Origin: Sipunculus nudus
Lineage: Eukaryota; Annelida; Sipuncula; Golfingiida; Sipunculidae
Assembly (NCBI GenBank): GCA_026874595.1
Contig: CM049318.1
Span: forward strand, 27,990,956 to 28,054,955
Direction: 5' to 3'
Length of the DNA: 64,000 nucleotides
Shown: positions 31,849 to 43,300 of the stretch, one piece after another
Position numbering within the stretch: the first letter of the stretch is position 1
How the letters are laid out: every line of letters begins with the position of its first letter
Translations under genes and position numbers: made by a program
Notes under the pieces: generated by a model
What the model saw: only the letters and a program-made list of their open reading frames with translations
The model's database searches: none
What the model was told of the DNA's origin: nothing

Positions 31849-34785
31849 ACAGTACCCCTTACAACGAGAGTTACTTACCTGGTCACAACAATGACGGGTT
31901 CATTCCCGATTATCAAAACGTGCCTTCCTCAAACACGCATGATAATGGTACCTCAATTGAAACACTCCTACAGTGTATCCGAAAGAAGAATGGCCTAACT
32001 ATAATCCACTTAAATGTAAGAAGTCTTCCTCCCAAGTTCGACGAATTAGTGCTCCTCTTAAAGGCTGGTTCGGTCCATGTAGTATGTCTCACTGAGACTT
32101 GGTTGGATGATAGTATCGCAACCCATGAAATCGAAATCCCGGGGTATACTCTCTACCGAAAAGACCGAAATAGACATGGTGGAGGTGTTGCCATTTATGT
32201 ACAAAGTTCCTTGCAATCTACCGTATGTCCTTTTATTTCTAATGATCATCTAGAAATAATCTGGGTCCAAATTCAATGGAACAGACGTAACTCTCTGATC
32301 GGGTGTATATATAGACCGCCTCACTCTGACAAAAGTTATTTACAACTTCTCTTCGATAACATTAGCCTTGCTATGGCTAAACATGTTCATACAGTGATCA
32401 TAAGCGATTTTAATATTGATTTTAATAACCCCAAAGCGTCTATAAATGTTGAGTTGGTGAAAATGGCCACATCATACAACCTTCATCAACTTATAACCTC
32501 CCCAACTAGAGTCACCGCAACCTCATCCAGTACGATAGATTTGATTTTTACAAATACATCCAGTATTCACTCATCATCCGGCGTTATTCCGTGGTCACTT
32601 AGCGATCATTATATTATTTTTACCCGGCTCTCATGGAGGCAGTTGCCAAAAAGGAACCAAATTTGTGAGAGTTAGGTCCTTTAAGAAATTTGATCCTCTT
32701 GCCTTCAAGCGGTCCATTCAGTCATCATTAACATTTCACTGTCTTCCCGATGTAAATGATGTCATCTCAGCCTGGAATCTATGGCGTGATGAATTTCTGA
32801 CCATATGTAATAAACACGCACCTTTTAGAACGTTTAGAGTTAGAAATAATAGACACAATTCCTGGATGTCACCTGAAATCCAGTGTCTAATATATAACCG
32901 AGAACGCATTCGTAAATCTGCTGTGTCAAATAATGATCCACAGCTGTGGGCACAGTTCAGGAGGTTACGTAATCGGGTCACTTGCATGATCCGTCAACTG
33001 AAACGTTCCTATTATAGACACAAGGCACAGTCATCAAAATCTCCCAAGGAGATTTGGCAGTCTTTAAAACACGTGATCAATCCAGTTAGCCGGGGTCAAG
33101 ATAGTCCAGATCTAACTGCGGATGACCTGAATGACTTCTTTGCCTCAGTTGGAAAAACCTTAACCAAAGCATTTACCAAAGATGTTGTGCAGGACCAACC
33201 TGATTTTACTGATTCTCGGTTTTCAATCCCTCAAATGAGCCAACAGGATGTCGTGAAACTTCTAGTCGCATTTAAGAATAAACATGGAATTGATGTCCTT
33301 AATATGCCGGGGTTCTTACTTGGAGAGGCCGCGGTCATCTTAGCGCCATCGCTGACACATATTCTTAACTTAGCACTCAGTACAGGAATAGTTCCTCCTG
33401 ACTGGAAGTGTGCAAGGGTGGTACCCATTTATAAGGGTAAAGGGAAACTTTCTGATACTAACAATTACCGGCCAATTTCGATCACCAGCCATGTGATTAA
33501 AATCTTAGAGAAGCACATTAAACGTCATCTCCTTAATTACTTAAACCACAAACGCTTGATATCTCCTGAACAAACTGCCTTTCTTGCAAACAACTCTACC
33601 CAAACTGCATTACATAGAATAGTTGATAATTGGCTGACAGTTATGAACTGCGGACGTGTAAACTTCATATGCTTTCTCGACCTTAAAAAAGGTTTTGATT
33701 CCTTAAATCACGATATATTATTGAGTAAATTAAAACAGTATGGCGTAAATGGAAACTCGCACACCTGGTTTTATAATTATTTATACGATCGAAAGCAGTT
33801 TGTCTGCTTCAATAACTATAATTCTGAGGTGAAAACCATCGATACAGGTGTACCACAAGGCACTGTACTTGGACCCATTCTTTTTCTACTATATCTTAAT
33901 GACTTGCCCGATAATGTAGCAGACGCAAAATGCTCGATTTATGCTGACGACATCACGCTTTACGCAGACGGCATCGATCGCGAATCAGCACAACATAAGT
34001 TACAGGCTGCTGTAGACCAAGTTACTAAATGGCTTAATAAAAACAAACTAATTGCAAACGCCACAAAATCAGCTACTACGCTTGTGAGTTCCAAGCATCG
34101 CAAACAATCAAATTCATTACAAATAATTATCGATGAAGATATTGTCCCGAATGTCGATGAGCTTTCTCACCTTGGCTTGATCATTGACGCCCATCTCACA
34201 TGGAAATCTCACACTTCTACCGTTTTTAAAAAGCTATGTTGCAAAATTGGACTTTTACATCGGCTCAGCAAATTTCTACCACAGAAGTTTTTAGTCACTA
34301 TATATCACACCTTTGTTCAACCCTCAATAGATTATAGTCTAACAGTATGGGGCAGCTGTCCCAGCACATTCCGTGCCGCAATCCAACGAATGCAGTGTCG
34401 TGCGGCTAGGATAATAACAAAAAATTACGACCCAACTCAAAGAAGTTTAGATTTAGTGAAAGAAATAGGCCTAATGACAATTGAACAGCGATATTTGTAC
34501 CTCCTATCTATTTTAACCTATAAATGCATAAATGATTTAGCCCCTTCATATTTATGTAAGAATTTTCATATGGCGAAGGGCATTCATAATTATTCGACGC
34601 GGTTAACCGAAAACAAAAACTGTATCCTTCCGAAACCGCGTATTGAAGCCTTCAAGGCTACCTCTTTTTATGCAGGCAGTACTCTATGGAACTCCCTTCC
34701 TCGACACATTAAGTTTGCTTCTAATTTGCAGCATTTTAAAAAATTATCACGTTCGTACTTCTCCGATTTTACAATGATGTCATAA
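31845..34785 (+). pseudogene. LINE copy 2 ORF2: endonuclease and reverse transcriptase with one frameshift
   Basis: The ORF2 ATG (31845) overlaps the ORF1 stop in ATGA, as expected for termination-reinitiation. The endonuclease part runs to 32675, where one extra base near 32635 relative to copy 1 breaks the frame. The rest continues from about 32665 to 34785. The reverse transcriptase has N-Y-R-P-I-S, F-L-D-L-K-K-G-F-D, G-V-P-Q-G-T and Y-A-D-D. The endonuclease motif reads I-I-S-D-F-N where copy 1 has I-I-G-D-F-N. The C-terminal W-G-S-C...C-R-A-A-R-I region is typical of CR1/L2/jockey-type proteins. Confidence 0.9.
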
Positions 34786-35071
34786 TCTTATCACAGCACG
34801 AAATTGTTCCAGATGTAATCGTTGCTCTTACCGCTGTTAGTACCGTCCCTTTTATTAATTTTATGATATTATCATTCCTTTGTAATGATTTTACAGTCTC
34901 ATTATGTCTTTTATATATTTCGCATTGTACAAGTACTTTTATGTATTTTTATTATTATGTTCCATTGTTTATAATATCTTGTATATCTTGGAAGAGGGCC
35001 CTGCTTATAACAGAATTCTTATTCTGGTACAGGCCACCCTTCACAATATTATAATAAATAAATAAATAAAT

Positions 35072-35215
35072 AGTTCGGACCTTTCACACTTTTCCGTAAG
35101 ATAAATGCAGTCCCGCTATTGGCTCCCATGTCAACTCCATGGCCGGAATTCCGATGTGAGCGTCGCTTCAGGCCATGACGTCACGCTCTGGTCTGTGGTC
35201 TGCATTTCGGCCCCC
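35072..35215 (-). pseudogene. Locus C module 1 exon relic, part 1 (upstream of LINE insertion)
   Basis: DNA words shared with gene A exon 12254-12555 include TTCGGACC, TTCCGTAAGA, ATTGGCTCCCATGT, GGCCGGAA, ATGAGCGTCGCT/GTGAGCGTCGCT, GCCATGAC and CTGGTC(C/T)GTGGT. Small deletions break the frame. Together with 30500-30577 it rebuilds the order of the gene A exon. Confidence 0.78.
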
Positions 35216-35619
35216 TGACATTAGAGAGTCGACGTTCAGGGTACCAGTGTCCGAGTGCATTAATTTACAATTTGCACTGCGGACCGCAAGAGGACAAGAT
35301 GAAGATGCAAATATTTTCGTCATTTTCTCAACCGCTTCATGGCCTACAACTACTCTGTCACTTGACAAAAAACAAACCAATCGTTAGCGTTTTTAGTTTA
35401 TTTTGTAACAACACCTACCTGTGCGAGGAAAACCCAGCATATTGATTAATTTCTCTGCATGTTTGTTGAATTTCTGACTGCACCAATATATGCATGGCTC
35501 GCCAGATCATGGATGGTTACTGGTCAATAGCAAACATGTATACGCGTTACAGAAAATGACTCATTAAATGTGAAGTTTTCTAAGGGTCCCTTCGACTTCG
35601 ACACAATGAGGTTTCACAG

Positions 35620-35677
<58 letters not shown>

Positions 35678-37439
35678 TTCAATTACCTTTGCAATATGTC
35701 CCCCCCCCCTTTCCTCCTTCAATCCTGGCTACGCCCCTGATATCTCTATAGAACCTCAGGGTTTTACTATGCCGTAGTATCTTATTCAACAGGTTAAGAC
35801 AGATTTTTTCCAAACCCATAGTGTATAAATTCTTAACTCCAAGGGCGTAATAACAGCATATCAGTTTGTCATTTGACTGCCTTTATCTTCATTCAATAGA
35901 CAGTGCCACTAACAGTCCAAAGATTTATCCTTTTATTATGATAGAGAAACTATAAAGTTGTATAACACAAGATCAATGGAGTAGCTGTTCTGATAACTGG
36001 AATGTTAAAAGTTATTTGTTTGCTATCAAGGTAGAACGTTATATCTCGATCGCATAAAGCCAAGATCACATAAATATAGACAGGTCCCCAGTGCTATATT
36101 ATCCCCGAGAATTCTGTAGATACAGACATGAACCACAATATATTGATCACATGACTGTGATGGTGTGCAAGTCCCTCCACAATAGATAAAGAAGCACGAC
36201 AGCGCAACCTGGTGGGGACGAATATTTTATAGCCATGGTTAAATACATGGTAATCTAATCATTTCTGTCATCAGAGGCTATAAGCCAAAGGGCACCGCAA
36301 GACAGCAGGGCCTAGAAACAAAATGCGAATTCCTCCATCCGTAACGGAGAATGAAAGGGGATAACTTGTTATTGCTTTTTGAAAAAACTTAGCTTGTTTA
36401 TTTTCTAATAATGCATAGGCAAAAAAAGTTTTTTTAGAATTTAAAATTCCACATAACAAACCGGGAGTCTGATTCCGCGCTTAAAACATTTTCATATTTA
36501 TTTTACATTAACACGGAACTTCACAGTCATGTCACTGTACTTTGATATTATAATATGACTTGACTTTAAAAAATGTTCGTGCAATTACTCTTGGCCTATA
36601 GATGCATAATGGCCTCCTCCATTGTTTGTACAAATATACCTATACATATGGATATATATAGTGTGTGACGGAACCTAATACAAACAGATCACGTATGCGT
36701 GATGAACACAAATTTTGTAATTGAGATAAAAAATCAGATTCTGTAACACTAGGCAGCGTGAAATGTCTAGGGGAATGAATAAAGAAGTCCTTGTTTTTTT
36801 TTGTAAACAAATAACCATAATTTATTTTTTTAACAACCCTAACATTACAGTACACAAAATCAATACAATTATACAGTAAAACAGCGGTATAACAACAAAA
36901 ATTACAATCACACAGTAAAATACACAAAGTGCACAGCACCTGGATACCACCACCGTCACAACGATAAGTTCTTAAAATGTATACTCTCGGAGAATGACAG
37001 TCCAGTGTAAAGCTCTTGTAACAATCCAGAAAGTAAACTGAAGTCCAAAAGAAAATCTGTAATTGCCGCACTTGTCGGATAAGGTCCCAGAAACTAACAC
37101 ACGTTTTTGCGTCCGCTGGAAATCTTCTCTGTTCTCTCCCGTCCCTAAAACACAGCCCCTTTATATACTTTTCACCCCAAGCCGAGAATTTTCCACTTCT
37201 CGAACAGTCTAAAAGATCTTACACAACACAGTAAACACGCGTTACAGGAATCATCTAGAAGAACACCGCTGCACGTGTCTCCACACACCAGGGTCCACGT
37301 GACCTCGGCCAGGCGAGAAAGCCCCTAGCTAGCATGACAACGAGAGTTCAACCAGTACGGATTACACATAGAGTGCAACAACAACATGAGTTACGCCCGT
37401 GTCACACAATAAAAAGAGCACCTGTAACAAGTGTTTGTT
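35216..37439. other. Spacer between locus C and gene B, part 1
   Basis: No gene is recognised. It contains a (TA)n tract at 35625-35674 and, just after it, CCTGGCTACGCCCCTG (ending about 35740), which resembles the right end of a hAT-like small element. A locus C signal-peptide exon was looked for and not found with confidence. Confidence 0.5.
35625..35674. repeat. (TA)n microsatellite
   Basis: About 25 TA units, seen directly. Confidence 0.97.
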
Positions 37440-38110
37440 GTGTCGTCGTCGAAGTTTGTGTTATTTCTTGTGAACGCGATAACTTATGAAACACTCAGTA
37501 TTCTTCATGAAATTATACATTTGAATTGTTTCTACAAAAACCGAAAACCGGTGACCTTGGCCTTTATCTTCGAGGTCAAATGAGCCGACATTTTGTATCC
37601 AAAAATTGTGAACCCCAAAACTTATTAAGAATTGTGTATCATATTCCCCTAAAATTTGACACATAAGTTAATTTCTGGTAGATCTCGGAGAGTGTTAAAC
37701 TTTGACCTAACTCTTCAAGGTAAAATCAACCAAATAATAGCTCATTGCTTTTAGTTTTTTTGTGAATATGAACAAAACAGTTTTTTTAGCACTGCATAAT
37801 TTTCCATCAAATTCGACACATAAATTGTTTCACAGCAGTACTAGAATAAGTGGGAAAACTGGTGACATTGATTTAAATGTTTAAGGTAAAATCAGCAGAA
37901 ACATATTTTTTGTGAATGATATATCTGTTGAAATATCCAAAATATTTTCTTAATTATACGTGATTTGTTTCTCGGAGTTCGAAAATCGGTGACCTTGACC
38001 TTCATCTTCAAGGTCAAATGAGGGGAATTAAAAATTTGTTGTGAACCTGATAATCTTTTATGTATTGCACATATATTTCTCCAATTTGATTCACAAGTTC
38101 TTTAAATAAA
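37440..38110. repeat. Tandem repeat of about 130-160 bp with TGACCTTGACCTT/AAGGTCA cores
   Basis: Four diverged units have cores at about 37550, 37700, 37861 and 37988. The best preserved core reads GGTGACCTTGACCTTCATCT followed by TCAAGGTCAAATGAG. That makes an inverted pair of nuclear-receptor-type half sites (TGACCT and AGGTCA). The flanks share CCTAAAATTTGACACATAAG-like words. Most likely a dispersed repeat family rather than a designed enhancer. Confidence 0.7.
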
Positions 38111-38987
38111 AATTATATGATTTTTCATTGGTCCATATCCAAAATGCCCTGAAAATTCCATGTTAATCCGTTCATGATGCGTGAGCAATTTTGATAGCAA
38201 ACACACACAAACACGAACGCAGATGAACGCATACTCTCCTGCATGGCAGAGGCAATCACGTGGTTTTTTGTGTGAGTGGGGAGACTCGGGGTGTAGTTGA
38301 CGGGACTCGTGTGGTTATTTTTGCATTTTACCCATGTTCGGTCCAATAATATAATGGGCAGTATCTTTACTTTATGTGTATCTTATCCTAGCTCCCATTT
38401 TAAACGGGCGGTTCAGATATTACTTGTCATGCAGGTGCGTACCCTGGTGGCTTTAGGTCATTTATACCGAGTCTCACACAGAGCGTAGGTCGACATTACG
38501 ATAAATACCTGGAGTAAACCGGAGACATCTTATTCAAATAGAATAAGGCTTAAGGTGATAAGGGCCACTGCAAAAGCTATTTCATACAGCGCAAGGGGCC
38601 TCGAATTGTTTTCACGTATTTGATTCACAATATATATCACATTATCAGGTAGACATTCCATAGGTGTAGGTGATAAAACACAGGTAATCAATAGAACAAA
38701 CATACTCTAGGTTTCCTTACCTGTGAGGTGCCATCTTGCGGTTGGACAGAACCCATAACATTTACGTAATCCTGGCTCAGTATGGCGTGTTATAGTGTAA
38801 AAAATGAAATGTACATAAAATTTACATGAATCTGTTAAGGAATGGCGTTTTATGGTGCAAACCTTTTTTTTTATGAAAGTCTCGGCATTGTTTTGGTTAT
38901 GGTGCTTATCTTTTCTACCTGCCCTTAAGTCACAGGGTCTTACATTGCATCTGTATTGCTCAGATTTCTTCACGAAAACCCTGGTCC

Positions 38988-39345
38988 CGAGATGCATCAA
39001 TTTATCTTCAGGGGGGAGGGGGGGGGGGAGAGATGTTATCGATGTGTGAGGGTAATCAAATTTTACACACATATATATAATACATATATATACATATATT
39101 TATGTGTGTGCTTTATATTGTCTTGTGACACATTCAAGATAAATAAAAAGTATAAGATTTTATAAAATATGGTATTATGTTTCCGGTATAGGTTACCAGC
39201 TTTAGATATATAATATTTAAGAGTAAACTCAGAAATGGAACCAAAGTCTTAATTATTAATCCATTCATTTGCAATATATAAATATTATTCTCTGATTATC
39301 AGGGGGTTGATTACTTTGACCATCCCCCCTTGTCATAAAGTAATG
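38988..39345. mobile_element. hAT-like non-autonomous element, copy 2 (decayed ends)
   Basis: It matches 14783-15159 in order: GCATCAATTTATCT, a poly-G run, an AT-rich middle, then CAATATATAAATATTATTCT and CTGATTATCAG, and a CATCCCCCCTTGTCATAAAGTA block near the right end. The terminal CAG/CTG ends are no longer clear. Confidence 0.68.
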
Positions 39346-39970
39346 GGGGGGGGGGGGGGGAGGTGTCTTCTGCAACAATTTCCAATATGGATTTAAATTT
39401 TAACTGTGTTCGTTTTTACTTAGATTTACAGATGATGATATCTCAATGCAGGCTAAATCTGGAAGCCGCCCGTCCCGTCCCCCCCCCCCCCCCGGATAAC
39501 GATAAAGCATTTGATAATATTGCTGGACATTACAAAAACCAACACAAATCCAGTATTTCTGATAATGTATGTAAAGATAATTTTCTCTGATTAGGTTTAA
39601 CAATGTAAAATACATCTGACAGCATGTACCGCTATATTCTCCGGACCCCTTGCCCTACGTGTGACGCAGCACACGTTGATGTATATCAACAGAGCTTATA
39701 TGCTGGTTAAGGGTTAACAGCGATGCATGACTTGCTGTACTATGTGAACTGGTGGTAGGTCTAACCGCGGCTTTGCAATGTGGAATTTTAAAAAATATAA
39801 CCTCTTCTGCAAACCATCGATGTGATTAAAAAAGGTCATTAGCCTGATGTGCAATCTGTAATTTTTGAGATATAATCGACTGCCCCTGAATACATGCGCA
39901 TCCGGGATCACAGCTTTATCTAGGTCATAAACAAACTACTTTAATGAGAACAGAATGCGTGTCGCATTCA

Positions 39971-40046
39971 ATGAGGATGGCCCGCATGTGGAGTTTGGCT
40001 GTTATCTGCTTGTGCTTCTGTGGTGACGTTGTCAAGACACAGTCCA
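39971..40046 (+). CDS. Gene B exon 1, signal peptide
   Basis: The start is ATG-AGG-ATG at 39971, followed by W-S-L-A-V-I-C-L-C-F-C-G and ending K-T-Q-S. The donor TCCA|gtaagt leaves in phase 1, as in gene A. 39977 and a further in-frame ATG at 39944 are possible starts. 39971 was chosen for the best signal peptide and its match to the gene A GTG-AGG-ATG. Confidence 0.82.
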
Positions 40047-40356
40047 GTAAGTCTCTTTACATGTTGATCTGTCTCGTGATTAATAATTACAATTAGTCTC
40101 TTTACATGTTGATCTGTCTCGTGATTAATAATTACAATTACTATACCCTTTATCTGTTGTCCGTCTTTCTCTTTTTTATTCTCACTTTTCTCACTCTCTT
40201 TTTCTCACTCTCACACTCTTTCTTTCTCACTCTCTGTTGTCGTTCTCTCTTTTGTCACTCTCTCTTTTGTCACTCTATCTCACTCTCTCACGCTCGCTCT
40301 CACTCTTTCTCTATCTGCCTCTCTCTTTCTGCCTCTCTCTCTCTCTCTGTATGTCA

Positions 40357-40390
<34 letters not shown>

Positions 40391-43300
40391 GTCTTTCTCT
40401 GTGCTGATTCAAGGTTTCATTAACAATGATATATATTGATCGATGTCACATCCTGGCTGGGGCGGACACTGCAGGTTCTTTCTCAATCGAATGGGGGGGG
40501 GGGCAAACTAGCTGAAGCTTGCGCGGTCACACAAAGAAAAAAATCTACTGGAGTGGATAAAACTAATTATATTTATTATATGGCCAGCACAGCTGATCCG
40601 CATATGATCGGCGCTGCCGTTTCGTGGTTACTCCGCAAACATCTTAAGAGTACCGATTTAGAGTACCGTGTGTACTGTGCTTTAAGGGAGCTCAACAGTG
40701 CGTGACGATAGTCACATGACCTCGGAGGTCTCCGTGAAATCAATACATAATGAGGACTTATTGTTTTTAGGGGCTTTATTTGCGCCTACAGAGACACGTT
40801 AGTGTAACTGTGTATCTGTACTGTAATATGTTATATACTGTGTAATATAACAAATTGGTTTTATCAACTCCAGGGGTGGCATAAATATGCATAAATTAAT
40901 AAATAATAAAGTTATAAATTCAGAATTTGGCAGGTGAATGACTGAATAATGTTTACTGGAAACAAATTATTCAACTTTTATCACATATAATAAAAGTATT
41001 ATTCAAAAGTAAGGTTTAAGATGAAAAAAGTGAATACATTATGCAAATTGGGTAAATTTGTAAGTTTATTGAGTGTATAAACGTTTCCTCTTGAAAAGAA
41101 CATTAAAAAAAAGAAAATGATTGATGCTTTCATTGACTCAGCCAAATATTTTTTATTATCATCATTTTGTAAAGTTAATTTACACATATACATTATTTTA
41201 TCAACTTATTTGCTTATGTATGTAGATATGTATTCAACATGATAATCAATATATTTAACAAATATTAAATGGATGTCATTACTTGGCGTCTATTCAGTGT
41301 GAATTAAATTGTATATCTACTTGCTTAGGTGCCATGTTTTAATTAATCTTCCCCTAAAATGGTGTGATAAATCCCTAATTAGCTAAATTGCATATATAAT
41401 GATAGACGGGTTAAATCATGATTATTGCATTCATGTGTTCAAAATAAGCAAGCAACACATGCATTCATGGATTTCTGATGTCAAGGAACTTATTTTTACA
41501 TGTTAGGCAGTTAGGCAGAGGAAATAAAGAGTCACAAATTTTACGTTTTTTTCTGGTTTTTAATTTAAAAGACAAATTTATTCCTCTTCAGTGACAATAA
41601 AATTGTTTGTTTTCTTTCTGGGTGACATGTTGTAATTTATTTTCCCCCGAATTTCGTCCATAAATTCATAATTAGATTATTTGCATATATGAAGAGCAAT
41701 GGGTATAATCATTATTACCATAGTTTTGCGTTAAAAATAAGCAAACGGCACATGTATCCAGGTGTCTTCACTAACCACAACAAATCTCCTTACAAAAAAA
41801 AGAACTGAAATGTCTTAGTCTCCGACTTAATGTTTTATTGACATTGAGAAATATTGGTAGACCATATTATTTCTACGAATATATCTTAAAAATAGTTTAC
41901 GATATTGTCAGTCAGAACAGAATAACAGATGTTATTAATCCTTTCTTCTTCTGAAGAATCTGTGAATATTAATACAACATAGAAAATGGTGTGTACAGAA
42001 TCAAAATGTTAGCAATATATCTTTATTATGGGTAAATCAATAAAATTGGAAAATCATTTTTCTAATACTCTTTTTATCAATTGTTTTAAAATATATCACC
42101 AAATCCGAACTATTATGCTCTAGCTCTGGCGAGCGACAATTCATTTTTTATACCATGGCCGTTGTATTTTACTTAGGAGTTTGAAAGAGGCGGGGTACTC
42201 GAGACGTGCATTTACATATTCATGCAATTAAAGGAATCGTATCATCGCTGAGTTCACTGTAACGCGATATGGCTGGTAAGATTCGGATTAATTAATTCAT
42301 TATGAAGGTCATTAAGCTTTGCTGTAAGTAGGTAATAGTAACTGTTTACAGCCTAACCTATGCCGATGAGGGATGTCTCCAAGTCTTCCTTAAATCGCGA
42401 TTAGCATTAAGATACCAGACAACGCAAACATGCACCGCTACGTTATGGCGCCGGGTTACTCTTTATTATTTACATTTACATTTGAGACGCAAAGTGAATT
42501 TTAAATTCGAGCACTAGATAGATACCAACTCGGACTACTTCCTTTCATGAAAGCTATCTGTAGGAGAACATTTAAAGTTGGGCAAAAATACAAATTAGGA
42601 ATTTTATCTTGTTCTTTTACTATACTGTGATTGACTTCATATCCGCGAGTATAAATTTTCGCGATTATCACTTTTCAGTGTTTGGCGAAGGTTTGATTTT
42701 CGCGATTTTCCAACTTTCGTGTAAAATCACAATATATCTATCATTATTACTACCAGTCATTAAATATTCACGGTAATTCTGAAAAGGATTAACATGGATC
42801 AATGGGTGTATCGATGGGGTGTAAATTCTAGTTCATTTTCGGTATATCATATTAGTCTTTACATTATTAGTAACGTACGATATCCGTTTAAAACGTAATT
42901 TCGTTATTTTGCCTTTGGACTCCCATTGCTGCGCAAGTGAAATGCGAGGCCAGTCAGGCTTCAGTGTATAAATGACTAGGCAAAAATGCAGATGGGATGT
43001 TCTAGTCAATATCGCCAATATTTAACCTTCGCAAAAAGTCAACCACAATATATTATATATTCATTCCTCGCATACCACAAGGAAAATGGTTAAAGCACAT
43101 AATTTGACCGTTAACGCCAAGCCAGGATAAAAAGTTTCCCTCAGGCATAGAAGTTACCTTCGGCCTTCGGAATAAATTTACCCAAAGCAACATGTTAGAT
43201 CTGTTGTATGTAAAATGTACACAATTGTCAAAATGGCAGCTATTGAGCACCACACTCCATATCTTGGCGTCTGTGACAATAATAACGGAATTGTTTTTTT

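Larger units (their letters stand above)
30578..35071 (+). mobile_element. CR1-like LINE, copy 2 (5'-truncated, complete 3' end)
   Basis: This copy starts within ORF1 at a point matching 20192 in copy 1, and ends in an (AATA/AAAT)n tail (ATAATAAATAAATAAATAAA) at about 35050-35071. 5' truncation and a short tandem 3' tail are usual for CR1-group elements. AGTT precedes and follows the element (30571-30574, 35072-35075), a possible 4-bp target duplication. It interrupts a FAMeT exon of locus C. The ORF2 frame is broken near 32635. Confidence 0.92.

Noticed and set aside
36640-37071. 143-codon minus-strand reading frame rich in Cys and Tyr
   Set aside because: AT-rich spacer, no signal peptide, no repeats of cysteine spacing and no paralogue in the window. 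Chance is the simpler reading.
40106-40423. Ser/Leu/Cys-rich reading frame of 105 codons
   Set aside because: Low-complexity CT-rich intron sequence.
40436-40705. 89-codon reading frame in gene B intron 1
   Set aside because: Not repetitive, but it has no recognised domain, no convincing splice borders and no gene A equivalent.
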